NCBI GenBank assembly: GCA_046350555.1
Contig: JAXMAF010000027.1
Coordinates: 1 to 64,000 of the forward strand
DNA: 64,000 bases
Reading direction: 5' to 3'
Source of the DNA: JAXMAF01 sp046350555
Lineage (GTDB): Bacteria > Planctomycetota > Phycisphaerae > Phycisphaerales > SM1A02
Shown: positions 43,201-51,264 of the stretch, in pieces
Numbering within the stretch: the stretch's first letter is position 1
Layout of the letters: every line of letters starts with the position of its first letter
Translations under genes and position numbers: made by a program
The notes under the pieces: model-generated
Database searches by the model: none
What the model was told of the DNA's origin: nothing
The model's input: the letters and a program-made list of their open reading frames with translations, nothing else

Positions 43201-44239
43201 GCGCCGGAAGACGCGTGGCCAGCAGATCGAGGCGCCTCCGCGTGTCGGCGTTGCGCGCGATGAGTCCGGCGTCGCCGGTGCGCTGTTCGATGAGCTCGAG
43301 CGTCTTCCGCGAGACGGCGCGGACCGGCGCGACGCCCTGCGCCGTCTCGCGACGGGCGTCGAGCGCCTCGCGCTCCGCGTCGCGCGAGACGGCGGCGTCG
43401 ATCCGGCGCTGCCACGCGTGGGCCTCGGCCTCGCGCACGGCGACGCGCTTCGCGGCCCGCTCCTTCAGGAGCGCATCGAGCTCGGCGCGATCGTCGATGG
43501 CCGCCTGTTCGGCGCGGAGCGCCTCGAGCCTGCTGCGCAGCTCGGCGGCACGTGCGCCACGCTCGGCGCGGTCGATCGCGACGAGCACGGGGCTTCGATC
43601 GGCCGCGGCGACCTCGGGCGTCGCGGCGAGTTCGTCGAGGTCGCCGACGGCGCGCCCGATCTCCGCGGGAAGCGCCGCACGCCGATCGGCGCGCTGCTTG
43701 ATGTCGCGATCGACCTCGGCGACCTTCTCCTTCGCGAGCGCGAGCGCCGCGCCGGCCTCCTCCAGCTTCTGGCGCGCCGCCTTGGGCGACTCGGCGTCGG
43801 GTGTGCCGGCGGCGGCCTGGACCGCGGCCGACACCGCGGCGGCCGCCGCGGCGGACGGATCCTTGAGCGCCGCGAGGTCCGCCTTCACCTGTGGAAGCTC
43901 GGCGGCGGCCGCGGCCCGGCCCTGCTCGGCGCGGGATGCCCGATCGGTCCATTCCGCGATCGCCGTCAGCTTCGCCCGCACACGATCGAGTGCCGCGACC
44001 GCCGCGGCGCGTGTGGCTTCGTCGAGGCCTTCCGTCGCCGCCAGTTCAGTGCGCAGCGCCGCAAGGCTCGCCTCTGAGGGCGCCGCCGGGAGCGCGGCGG
44101 TCGCGTCCGGACGCGCGGCTGGCGGCGGCGATGGTGGCGCGGCCGCAACCGCCCCGAGACGGGAGAGGGGGGCGACGATCGCCAGTGCCGCCGCGACCAT
44201 CGTCGCGATCGTGAAACGCCGTGTGAAGTGCGAGGCCAT
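40277..44239 (-). CDS. Large MscS-family mechanosensitive channel, MscK/MscM-like (1320 aa)
   Basis: Signal-like start (FTIATMVAAALAIVAPLS), then a ~430-residue helical, coiled-coil periplasmic domain. A membrane region follows with many hydrophobic segments, interrupted by a ~170-residue Pro/Ala/Ser/Gly-rich insert (about residues 905-1075). The C-terminal MscS core has the pore helix VQWLVAAASVGIGFGLQEIVANLISGI split over TM3, then PVRVGDTVTVNGVSGTV and IPNKTFITGQVINW in the beta domain. It would release solutes during osmotic downshift. The long low-complexity insert between the membrane regions is unusual for the family. Confidence 0.88.
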   Translation of the reverse strand: MASHFTRRFTIATMVAAALAIVAPLSRLGAVAAAPPSPPPAARPDATAALPAAPSEASLAALRTELAATEGLDEATRAAAVAALDRVRAKLTAIAEWTDRASRAEQGRAAAAAELPQVKADLAALKDPSAAAAAAVSAAVQAAAGTPDAESPKAARQKLEEAGAALALAKEKVAEVDRDIKQRADRRAALPAEIGRAVGDLDELAATPEVAAADRSPVLVAIDRAERGARAAELRSRLEALRAEQAAIDDRAELDALLKERAAKRVAVREAEAHAWQRRIDAAVSRDAEREALDARRETAQGVAPVRAVSRKTLELIEQRTGDAGLIARNADTRRRLDLLATRLPALAAEYDRERLRAASTGTSGLTSARLRLQRAQLPDARYLDGVLARGKEDLFTTQRRQAELEAEIAALPSPTEERDALLAAMDAQDGAMAPELRSEIAAELDRRILDQRRQYDLLLAAYREREELLLRAMDGLPGFIAIAEHFSAFIDQRILWIRSVEPIGPRDLDRCWATFTALVASVEDVVLGGELLRAVDSERLVFGVIGVLVIAWFATIGRRRRHFSRLAEQTSRFATDGMKPTLVATALTAIQAFFWPCIILFACSRLGMRADASPGLQAMIAGVQRAMLGLLVLLPMLALVRTNGLGSAHFGWRDETRRQLRRWLRRLGVVLVPMSFIVGATEWSTRDAGSDLLGRLAFVISALAVAATFAVLLRPGRGVLTGVVANSRSPWTQRLEPLWRLLAIATPVAQGMLAALGWYYTALQLNIRLAASLGLVVAVIFAHAFVTRWLLLSKRRMAVAEMRKRREALRAAEEPGQAASAEGGSGPVEETAPSMASIDAQTRQLLRTAVTFTLLLGMWAIWAKVLPALDGFNRFELWPNFGQVREVANLPPPSSAILNSQRLPWIPPPPPAGSPGSAPTTGASTSGSPAPAPGESSAGAAATGAAAAVPAPSGTGASPSSVGTSISPTAPAGAPATGSSIAPSATTGGAPAAPPLSAPSSAGPATAPSSPVASGTPPVGSSAAAPIGQSGGQSASATISAGGSQDEDARLTLGNLVGAIIILIATIAVARNSPGLLEISILQRLPVENSVRYAITTLTSYAVWGIGITATFAAVGIGWSKVQWLVAAASVGIGFGLQEIVANLISGIIILFEQPVRVGDTVTVNGVSGTVSRIRIRATTITDWDRKELIIPNKTFITGQVINWTLSDAALRVVVPVGVDYGADPHLVVRLLREIGAANPIVLREPAPAAVFVAFGESTLAFELRVVVPSVENLSAVRHELHMAIADRFRAEKINIAFPQRDVHLTGALELAPRPRAAR

Positions 44240-44273
44240 GCGCCCGCATCATCGCGTATCCGCGGCCGGGCGG

Positions 44274-44313
44274 CATGGTGACATGGTGACATGGTGACAT
44301 GGTGACATGGCGA
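44274..44313. repeat. 8-bp tandem repeat, five units
   Basis: ATGGTGAC repeated four times, then ATGGCGAC, just upstream of the MscS gene start. Confidence 0.9.
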
Positions 44314-44360
44314 CGATCGGGAATGGTCCCGGAGACCGAACGATCGCCGGTTCCACGGTC

Positions 44361-44720
44361 TCATGCGCGTCCCAGTCGATTGTCGCGCGCCACCCTGAAC
44401 TGCCCGTTCGCGACGAGCACCCGCGCATCCTGCGCCGGAATCGACAGCGGCGCGCCGGCGGCGAAGCGATGCAGGCGACCCGACGCGGCGCCGCGCACGA
44501 CGATCTCGCCATCGTGCACGTATTCCACCGCGATCGGTTCGTCGGGCGCCGATGTCGGCGTTGCGGTTCGCACGCTCTGGCTGAACTCGCCCTGCGCCGC
44601 GCGAAGCGCCGCTCGTTGGCTGCCACAGCAGGACATCGAAGGTCTCCGTTGCGGCGTGGCCGCGTTGGGGGGAGTCGACGCTCGCGTCGGCGGCGAGGCC
44701 GGATCGGCGCAGAGCAGCAT
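44361..44720 (-). CDS. Small conserved protein of the DUF1360 locus (119 aa)
   Basis: MSCCGSQ near residue 29, then IAVEYVHDGEIVVRGAASGR, LHRFAAGAPLSIPAQDARVL and a VANGQF tail: a small beta-rich protein. Similar short proteins occur in phage structural clusters, so a phage-tail-like role is possible but not established. Its start overlaps the DUF1360 stop (TGATG). The last ~11 codons and the stop lie within a truncated palindromic element, so the C-terminus (VARDNRLGRA) appears to come from the repeat. Confidence 0.6.
   Translation of the reverse strand: MLLCADPASPPTRASTPPNAATPQRRPSMSCCGSQRAALRAAQGEFSQSVRTATPTSAPDEPIAVEYVHDGEIVVRGAASGRLHRFAAGAPLSIPAQDARVLVANGQFRVARDNRLGRA
44363..44396 (-). 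repeat. Palindromic element copy F, half-length
   Basis: About 34 bp matching one end of the element (ATGCGCGTCCCAGTCGATTG and on), with the other two thirds absent. It is read in a different frame from copies A, E and G and supplies the C-terminus of the 119-aa gene; the stop codon (44361-44363) straddles its end. Confidence 0.7.
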
Positions 44721-45043
44721 CACGGGTTTCCGGGCGTCCGCGTGGTGCGACCGGTTTCGTCGCGCGCCGTCACCCGTTCGATGATCGCGGCGCCGCCGGC
44801 GACACCCCACCAGGCGAGCAGCCATCCGGCGAAGCTGCCCGAGAGCGGCAGCGCGAACGCCGCCGCGGCCCACACGCCGATGCAGTACGGGCAGTCCATG
44901 AGGCGCCCGAGCATGCCCGTCCCGGCGCGCCGTCGCAGCCGCACGATCACGTCCCACGGACCATCCTCGAAGGCGACGAGGTGCGCGACGCGCCAAGTCG
45001 CGAGCACCGCCAGCACGAGGATCATCCAGGGCATGTCGAGCAT
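44720..45043 (-). CDS. DUF1360 membrane protein (107 aa)
   Basis: Two hydrophobic helices (ILVLAVLATWRVAHLVAF and GWLLAWWGVAGGAAII) flank the family signature DCPYCIGVWAAAAFALPL. DUF1360 proteins occur in phages and spore-coat or tail-like loci; function is unknown. The ATG at 45043 lies in the 18-bp repeat array; ATG 45031 (MPWMIL) is a plausible alternative start. Confidence 0.7.
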   Translation of the reverse strand: MLDMPWMILVLAVLATWRVAHLVAFEDGPWDVIVRLRRRAGTGMLGRLMDCPYCIGVWAAAAFALPLSGSFAGWLLAWWGVAGGAAIIERVTARDETGRTTRTPGNP

Positions 45044-45130
45044 GTCGAACGTGTCGAGTCACTTGGGCATGTTGAGCATGTCGAGTCAGTCGAGCATGTC
45101 GAGTCAGTCGAGCATGTCGAGTCAGTCGGA
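45032..45130. repeat. 18-bp tandem repeat array
   Basis: Three exact units of GAGCATGTCGAGTCAGTC lie at 45074, 45092 and 45110, with shorter GAGCATGTCGA variants back to 45032. The array overlaps the first codons of the DUF1360 gene. Confidence 0.85.
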
Positions 45131-45273
45131 CCGGTCGACGCGAGCGGCGCACGGCGCGCCGACGGTGCTGGCCCAGGCGATGCCGCGCTGAAAGACGTCG
45201 CGCCGGCGACCGTCGAAGGCTTGCGCCTGGGATGGGTCGCCGGCGGACGTCTGGACCTCGTGCGCTTTCGATC

Positions 45274-47400
45274 TCATCCGTTGATGACCGCGACGTGAAC
45301 GGCCGTCGGCGTGTAGTTGTACACGACGTCGTAGTTCCAGTCGGCCAGGTGGCCTCCGTCGCTTCCGGCCGGGTTGAACGCCCGCGAGTTGGCCGTGGCG
45401 CCGAACGAGTAGACCCCCTCCAGCGCCGCCGCGGGAATCCGATATCGAGCGAAGAGGAGCTCGCTGTTGTCGAGCGCGTCGGTGTGCCAGTGCGCCGTGT
45501 GGTGCGGTGGCGCTGGGCTTCCCGGCACGAAGGGCAGGGTCGCCAGCGAGCATCCGCTGGCGCCGATCGACGCGTCGCGCAGGTGCGACGCCGAGACCTG
45601 CACCTCCATGAGCACGTCCACGTCCGCCGGGGACGCCCCACGACGGATCGTCGGGCACGTTCCGAGCAGGTTGCGGCCGGCCAGTTCGAACGCCGCATCG
45701 GCTTCGCTCGCGAACTTCCACTTGAGCGTCTGGTAGAGCACGTTGGGAGCGCTGTTGTCGACCTGGAAGTTGACGGTGTGTGTCGTGGGCAGCGGAGACT
45801 TCGCGGCGTTGCCCACTTGCAGCGTCACCTCGTAGCGGCCCTGCGCGCCGGTCGGCCACTCCAGCAGCATCTGATGCGGATGCCAGTTGTCCGCGGCCGG
45901 CACGATCTGGTACCAGCCGTTCGCATCGGGCGTGACGTTCAGCACCTGGAGCATGCCGCCGACCATCCGATAGAGCGGCCACGAGAGTCCGAGGAACGGA
46001 ACCTGCGAGCCGCCGTTGAATCGATAGAGCAGCCGGTAGAACTGCGCGCCGGGAATCTCGACGCATCCGTAGAGCTGGAGCGTTCGCGTGAAGGGCGTCT
46101 CGGTCTGGAGCGGATCGCCCGCCGGATCGGCCGGATTTCCCGATGGCCGCGGACGGTTCGGCCGCTTCGCATAGCCGGCGAGCGCGTCGAAGTACGGCGC
46201 CGCCGGCGCAGGAAGGTTGCTCAGCGGCATGAGTCCGGCGAACTGGATCTCGGGTGCATTGCCGCAGCGGACGATCGGTCCGTCGCAGATCTTGCCCGAC
46301 ACGGCGATGGGGGAGGCCTGGAGCTTGACGTCGGGAATCGATCCAGCGTTCCAGCGAACGTCGAAGTAGCCCTCGTTGTAGATCGTCTCCTCGGTGCCGT
46401 CGCCGTTCACGTCCTGCGTGACCCGGAAGGTGATGTCGGGGACGTCGACGACCAGCATCCACTCCGGCACGAGGATCGTCACGCAGCGGCGGAACGGGCC
46501 GATGACGCGGCGAGGATCGAACGCCGCGAGGAGCTTCGGATCGACGTTGAGGCGGGCGGCGACGCCGGCGCGCACGGCGTCGAGGGAGAAGTTCGCGGCG
46601 CCGGCGCGCTCGCGCCGCTCGCTCGTGGCGTTGAGCGGGCGCAGCTCCGCCGGGAGCGGCGCCGGCAGCTCGCCGTCGAACGCACGCCTGCCGGCGAGGC
46701 CGGCCGCGCCGCCCAGGTGCGCGCCGAAGCTGACGCGCTGCGCCGCGCCGGCGAGTCGCTCGGCGAGCTCGGCCCCGACGTTCGCCGCAAGCCGCTCGCG
46801 GCCGAGGTTCCCGATCGCCGCAAGCCGCTCGATCGGCGAGGGATCGCCCTTGTCCGGGACCTTGATCGGAGGCCACGGTCCCTCGACGAGGTCGTCGAAG
46901 AGATCGGCGATCGACGGGCGGATGAAGATGTCGTCGAAGCAGATGCGCTCCGCGCGCCATCGCAGGATCGCATCGATGTCGAACCAGGGAATCCATGCGC
47001 AGAACTTGCCGCACTCGTCGGTCTTGACCGTGGCGATCACCTCGCGATGACAGCCGATGGGGAAGTACCAACCCCACTTCCAGCCCTTCGGGAAGTAGCC
47101 GATGAGGTTGCAGTCGGTGTCCTCGATGTGGACCGTCGCGAACGGAACGGGATACTCGACGCCGGTGACGGGATCCTTCTTGACAACCTGTCCGCAGACG
47201 CGGTGCATCAGGAAGTACTTCGGATCGACCGTCCACTTGAACTTCTCGGCGAGATCGGCGTGGGCGACGCCGACCAGTTCCTTCGCGGTCGCGCCGCTCA
47301 GCGCGGCGAAGCGCTTCGCCTGGAGCTGCGTCAGTGGGCGCCGATCGGGCGCGACGTTCGCATGCGTTTCGCGCGGAGCGGCGTTCGGCTTGTTGCTCAT
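45274..47400 (-). CDS. Large conserved hypothetical protein (708 aa)
   Basis: No signal peptide (MSNKPNAAPRETHANVAPDR). Residues ~60-170 hold a carboxypeptidase-regulatory-like beta domain with VPFATVHIEDTDCNLIGYFP, WGWYFPIGCHREVIATVKTD and ECGKFCAWIPWFDIDAILRW. Later parts are beta-rich with conserved Cys and Trp. The C-terminus includes a His-rich HHTAHWHTD motif. I do not recognise an enzyme. It is encoded upstream of the DUF1360 pair on the same strand, so the three may form one locus of phage-tail or surface character, which is speculative. Confidence 0.75.
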   Translation of the reverse strand: MSNKPNAAPRETHANVAPDRRPLTQLQAKRFAALSGATAKELVGVAHADLAEKFKWTVDPKYFLMHRVCGQVVKKDPVTGVEYPVPFATVHIEDTDCNLIGYFPKGWKWGWYFPIGCHREVIATVKTDECGKFCAWIPWFDIDAILRWRAERICFDDIFIRPSIADLFDDLVEGPWPPIKVPDKGDPSPIERLAAIGNLGRERLAANVGAELAERLAGAAQRVSFGAHLGGAAGLAGRRAFDGELPAPLPAELRPLNATSERRERAGAANFSLDAVRAGVAARLNVDPKLLAAFDPRRVIGPFRRCVTILVPEWMLVVDVPDITFRVTQDVNGDGTEETIYNEGYFDVRWNAGSIPDVKLQASPIAVSGKICDGPIVRCGNAPEIQFAGLMPLSNLPAPAAPYFDALAGYAKRPNRPRPSGNPADPAGDPLQTETPFTRTLQLYGCVEIPGAQFYRLLYRFNGGSQVPFLGLSWPLYRMVGGMLQVLNVTPDANGWYQIVPAADNWHPHQMLLEWPTGAQGRYEVTLQVGNAAKSPLPTTHTVNFQVDNSAPNVLYQTLKWKFASEADAAFELAGRNLLGTCPTIRRGASPADVDVLMEVQVSASHLRDASIGASGCSLATLPFVPGSPAPPHHTAHWHTDALDNSELLFARYRIPAAALEGVYSFGATANSRAFNPAGSDGGHLADWNYDVVYNYTPTAVHVAVING

Positions 47401-47717
47401 GGTTCTTCTCCTGGCGTCGGCGTTCGACGCGATGGGTGGTCGGGACATCGACGGACCTGCCGGGCCGCTCCGACGGGAATGCGGCTCGCCGACGCGGACG
47501 TCGGGGTTGTCACAGATGGATCCTCCCCGGGTCGCTGCGCGGGCTGCACTCGCGAAAGAGTTGGTGATTGTGAGCCAGCGGCCATGGACGTCGCGAGAGG
47601 TTCTTCGGCGTGCTGCGCCCCACACTCCCGTCGAGATCGTCCCGAACGACAGGATGCGAGTGCAGAAATTGCACGCGCCGAGTGCGCTGGCGGCCAGGTC
47701 GAGCGCGAAACGTCGCG

Positions 47718-47821
47718 ATGCGCGTCCCAGTTGATTCTCGCGGCCCACCCAACCCAACGCCGCCGTCAGACGCCGGCGTGGGCAAGGGGTCGAACGCATG
47801 GAGGTCGACTGGAATCCGTAT
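47718..47821 (-). repeat. Palindromic element copy D
   Basis: A full 104-bp intergenic copy. The minus strand reads LIRIPVDLHAFDPLPT and GVGLGGPRESTGTRI. The flank GAG on the right matches copies B, E and G. Confidence 0.9.
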
Positions 47822-47898
47822 GAGTGGTGCCCATCGGATGCTCGCCCGAGCGACGCCTCCGGGTGCTCGGTCGCGGTGCAGGCACAGGGCGTGCAAAC

Positions 47899-47949
47899 CC
47901 GTCAAGCCCGTCAAGCCGTCAAGCCGTCAAGCCCGTCAAGCCCGTCATG
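47899..47949. repeat. 8-9 bp direct repeats (CCGTCAAG)
   Basis: Six near-perfect repeats of CCGTCAAGC spaced 8-9 bp, ending in CCGTCATGC, upstream of the SRPBCC gene. Confidence 0.85.
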
Positions 47950-48060
47950 CGCCGACCTCGTCGCGCGGTGGCCATCGCGGACTACGCTCCCACGCTGACG
48001 CGATCATCCATCGGACATCGCCTTCGCGCCGGCCGCGCCCAACCTTTCGACACCTGTTCC

Positions 48061-49971
48061 ATGATCAAGATGAGCAGCATGCCCCGCCTGCGGCGCCTGG
48101 TGGCCGTGGGTCTGGTCACCGGATCGAGCGCGCTGATCGCCGCGCGGTCGTCGATGGCCTCCATCTCGTCGCCTTCGGACTCCTCGGGCGCCGCCGCGCG
48201 CGGTCCGGCCGCCGGCACCGAGCCGGCGCCTTCCGCGGCGACGGCGTCCGTGCCAGCGCCACCCGTCCCCGCGCCTTCCGTCGGCGCCGATGCGACCGTC
48301 GCCAACCAGGTCATCATCGCCGCCACGCCGAAGAGCATCTGGTGGGCGCTCGCGACGCGTGAAGGGCTCGAGACCTGGATGGCTCCGCACGTCGACGTCG
48401 ATCTTCGCATCGGTGGCAAGGTGCGCAGCACGTACGACCCCGGCGGCGTCATCGGCGACGGCTCGACGATCGAGAGCACCGTGCTCGCCTTTCTTCCAGA
48501 GCGCATGCTGGCGCTCAAGGCCACGCTCTTCCCCGACGGCTTCCCGTACGCCAAGGCCGTGGAAGGAACGTGGGCCGTCTTCATGCTCGATCCGATCGAC
48601 GCGACACAGACCAAGCTGACGCTCGTCGGGCTCGGCTACGGCGACGACCCGACGTCGCGCGAACTGATGGCGTTCTTCAAGGCTGGCAACCAGGAAGTCC
48701 TCGACACGCTCAAGTTCGCGCTCGAAGGAGCCGACGTGGCGGGCGCACCGAGCGTGCGAAGCGCAGCGGGCGCGCCGGGCACACCAGGCGCAGCAGGCGC
48801 ACCAGGCGCACCAAGCGCACGAGGCGCACCAAGCGCACCAGGCGCACCAGGCGCCTCAGGCACACCAAGCGCAGGCCTCTCGTCCAGCGCCGCGGGCATC
48901 GTGAACGATGCAAGCGCAGCAGCGCCGACACCCTCGAATCGAGCCAAGCTCGGCGCGCTCGCGCTCCTTCCCGGCGGCGAATGGCGCGCCGAGGGCGCGT
49001 GGAACAGCGTCGACACGCTCATACGGATTCCAGTAGACCTCCATGCGTTCGACCCCTTGCCCACAGCGGCACCTCACGACGGAATTGGGTTGGGTGGGGC
49101 GCGAGAGTCAACTGGGATGCGTATCACCGCGCGACAGGTCAGCGAGTTCCTCCTCGACGGCACGATCGTCCGGACGCGCGTCTTCGTGACGAGGCCCGAT
49201 GGTCGCGAGGAGCAGCGCTCCGAGAACTTCGCGAGTTTCCGCTCCGATCGGAACGAGCTGCGCTTCGTGACCTTCGTCCACGACGGCACGCAGCAGGAGG
49301 GCGAGATCATCCCGACCGACGCCCGCACCCTCGACTATCCACCGCGCCGCTACGCGACCGAAAGCAAGGAGATTGAGGTCAAGGAGCAACTTCAGTTCCT
49401 CGACGACAACACGATGGCTTGGCGCGTCTGGAAGCGCGATGCGCCCGAGACGCCCGACGCGCGGGCGCCGCTCGATGCACGGCAGCGGACCTCCGCGCGG
49501 GTGACCTCCGCAACCGGCGCCACGCCTCCAACGGGCACCTTGGCCGCTTCAGCCGATCGTCCCGCGTCCAACGGCGGCTCCGGGACGGGCTTCGGCCTCG
49601 ATCATGGACCCCACGAGGGCCCGAGCCCATCGACGAGTGCTCGAACCATCCAAGCCTCCACGGCCGTCGCCGGTGCCCGCCCTGCGGCCGGTGCCGGCAC
49701 GGGTACAGCGACCGGCACCGGCAGCGGAACCGACACAGCCACCGGAACCGCCACCGGCACCGGAACTACCAACGGCGCCGGAACCGCCAACGGCACCGGA
49801 ACTGCCAACGGTGCCGGAACCGCCAACGGCCCCGGAACCCCCGCAGGCCCGGCAGCCGCCACCAGCGCCAGCACCGGACCCGCCGCCGGAACCGGCAGCG
49901 GCTGGACCCAGATCATGGCGACCACGTGGAGGCGCACCGGCGGCGTCGCGACGTCGCCATCGCCGAAGTAG
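48061..49971 (+). CDS. SRPBCC/AHSA1-type protein with in-frame palindromic element and low-complexity segments (636 aa)
   Basis: Signal-like start (LRRLVAVGLVTGSSALIAA), then an Ala/Pro linker. An AHSA1-like hydrophobic-pocket domain follows (VIIAATPKSIWWALATREGLETWM, STYDPGGVIGDGSTIESTVLAF). A Gly-Ala-Pro collagen-like run occupies about residues 230-280. A second domain (about 300-460) starts LALLPGGEWRAEGAWNS, is interrupted by the palindromic element peptide, and resumes ARQVSEFLLDGTIVRTRVFV. The C-terminal ~140 residues end in a long GTGTANGAGT-type run before the stop. The function of such fusions is unknown. The element lies inside a conserved domain, not a linker. Confidence 0.72.
   Translation: MIKMSSMPRLRRLVAVGLVTGSSALIAARSSMASISSPSDSSGAAARGPAAGTEPAPSAATASVPAPPVPAPSVGADATVANQVIIAATPKSIWWALATREGLETWMAPHVDVDLRIGGKVRSTYDPGGVIGDGSTIESTVLAFLPERMLALKATLFPDGFPYAKAVEGTWAVFMLDPIDATQTKLTLVGLGYGDDPTSRELMAFFKAGNQEVLDTLKFALEGADVAGAPSVRSAAGAPGTPGAAGAPGAPSARGAPSAPGAPGASGTPSAGLSSSAAGIVNDASAAAPTPSNRAKLGALALLPGGEWRAEGAWNSVDTLIRIPVDLHAFDPLPTAAPHDGIGLGGARESTGMRITARQVSEFLLDGTIVRTRVFVTRPDGREEQRSENFASFRSDRNELRFVTFVHDGTQQEGEIIPTDARTLDYPPRRYATESKEIEVKEQLQFLDDNTMAWRVWKRDAPETPDARAPLDARQRTSARVTSATGATPPTGTLAASADRPASNGGSGTGFGLDHGPHEGPSPSTSARTIQASTAVAGARPAAGAGTGTATGTGSGTDTATGTATGTGTTNGAGTANGTGTANGAGTANGPGTPAGPAAATSASTGPAAGTGSGWTQIMATTWRRTGGVATSPSPK
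49021..49124 (+). repeat. Palindromic element copy E (in-frame in SRPBCC gene)
   Basis: A full 104-bp copy, the only one in plus orientation. It encodes IRIPVDLHAFDPLPT and GIGLGGARESTGMRIT. Ends ATACGGATTCCAGTAGAC and ATACGCATCCCAGTTGAC match at 15 of 18 positions as inverted repeats. Confidence 0.92.
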
Positions 49972-50037
49972 GCCACTTCCCCCACGCGACGCGCTTGACC
50001 CCGCGAGCGCCACCGACCTACTGTCGCGTCCACTGAT

Positions 50038-50111
<74 letters not shown>

Positions 50112-50153
50112 CTTACCCGGATCGGTGGAACGCCACCGACCCACTGGTGAACG

Positions 50154-50187
50154 GCGAACGCCCGCGAGGCAACTCGCGGGCGTTCGC
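50154..50187 (+). terminator. Strong hairpin terminator after the tRNA
   Basis: A perfect 15-bp stem (GCGAACGCCCGCGAG and its complement) with a GCAA tetraloop, about 43 bp after the tRNA. Confidence 0.8.
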
Positions 50188-50298
50188 GTTGGTAGGCCAA
50201 GGATTCGCAAGGAGTTGCGCGAGCGCGAGGTCTCGCCGAGTCTCTGCTCGCCCGTCGCGCGCGACAACCGGCGCGCTGTCTGGCCGACCTCGCGGCGA

Positions 50299-50327
50299 GA
50301 GTCTCGGAGTCTCTTAACCCGAGACTC
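50299..50327. repeat. 9-bp inverted repeat
   Basis: GAGTCTCGG and CCGAGACTC with an 11-nt AT-containing loop, downstream of the convergent endonuclease gene. It could be its terminator on the minus strand. Confidence 0.5.
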
Positions 50328-50406
50328 GGGTTGGGTTATGGCAAGCGTGGTCATCACCCGGCGGTCGCTTCGCGTGCGCGTCGAGCAGTCGACCAGACCC
50401 AGGCCC

Positions 50407-51264
50407 TCACCGGTCCCGCCGCGCACGCTCCAGATTGACCCACGTCCTGACAATCTCCGGGAGTCGGGTCACGACCTCGCGCCCAACGAGAACTTCGTCG
50501 ACGTATCCCATGTGAAGCATGTCGACGATGCGGCAGAGGTAAGACTTGCCGCAATCCCACCATGTGTACCGCGCGTCGATCATCAGGTAGTGCAGCACGT
50601 TGATACCCTCGTGCTCGCGCAGCTCCTCAAGTTCCATGCCGTCCAAGAGGCTCTCGTACACCCCATCCGCAACCCGGCTTCCGAACGTAGTGGTGTAGTA
50701 GTACTCTTTGATCTCCCATACAGCGATTGGGTCTACGACGGCGGGGAACGCGCCGTCCACGCGGCGTGCGAGCGTCCGCAGCGGTTCTCCACCGCGACGA
50801 ACAGTGGTCAGCTCCCGAGGATCATGATCGCACGACAGGCCATCGGCGTTCGCCTCGATCAGCATGTTCACGAGACCTGTCAAGTACGCCGGCGCCTTCT
50901 TCTCACCCTTCTGCTTGTTCATCGGCAGCGGGCACTTCGGGCACAAGCGGCGGCTCAAGTCGTCGAACAAAGCCTTGGCCTCCCCAGCGTCCATGAGGTT
51001 CGGACGGACGGAGTCATGAAGCAGCCGTGCACGATGCTCGAAGTAGCCAAGAAGCAGTTGCCCTCTCGCGGTCGGGCGACCATCTGCGCTGAAGAGAGAG
51101 CCGCAGGACAGACCGAGCTTGGTGTACGCAGCCACGATCTCACCCTGCGTCGGGATCAGAATCTGACTTTCGCCACGTCGCGTGTATCCGACCGCCTGTC
51201 CGATCGTGCGCACGTGAGCCCAGAACGACTTGTCCTGTCGCGTAAATCGAGCATCAGCGAGCAT
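50407..51264 (-). CDS. Putative type II restriction endonuclease (285 aa)
   Basis: Residues 178-186 (VDPIAVWEIK) fit the PD-(D/E)xK nuclease core with D178, E184 and K186. The following YYYTTTFGSRVADGVYES is a conserved helix in several restriction enzymes. A CPKCP motif at 108-112 is a partial metal-site pattern. The gene overlaps an XRE controller gene by 11 bp and is divergent from an adenine methyltransferase. That arrangement is the main support for a restriction role. The recognition site is unknown. Confidence 0.68.
   Translation of the reverse strand: MLADARFTRQDKSFWAHVRTIGQAVGYTRRGESQILIPTQGEIVAAYTKLGLSCGSLFSADGRPTARGQLLLGYFEHRARLLHDSVRPNLMDAGEAKALFDDLSRRLCPKCPLPMNKQKGEKKAPAYLTGLVNMLIEANADGLSCDHDPRELTTVRRGGEPLRTLARRVDGAFPAVVDPIAVWEIKEYYYTTTFGSRVADGVYESLLDGMELEELREHEGINVLHYLMIDARYTWWDCGKSYLCRIVDMLHMGYVDEVLVGREVVTRLPEIVRTWVNLERARRDR

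Larger units (their letters stand above)
47401..48060. other. Divergent intergenic region with two repeats
   Basis: About 660 bp without a supportable gene. It contains palindromic element D (47718-47821) and the CCGTCAAG array (47899-47949). Confidence 0.6.

Noticed and set aside
47510..47914. 134-codon minus frame containing palindromic element D
   Set aside because: It has no start signal or conserved sequence apart from the repeat peptide, so copy D is treated as intergenic.
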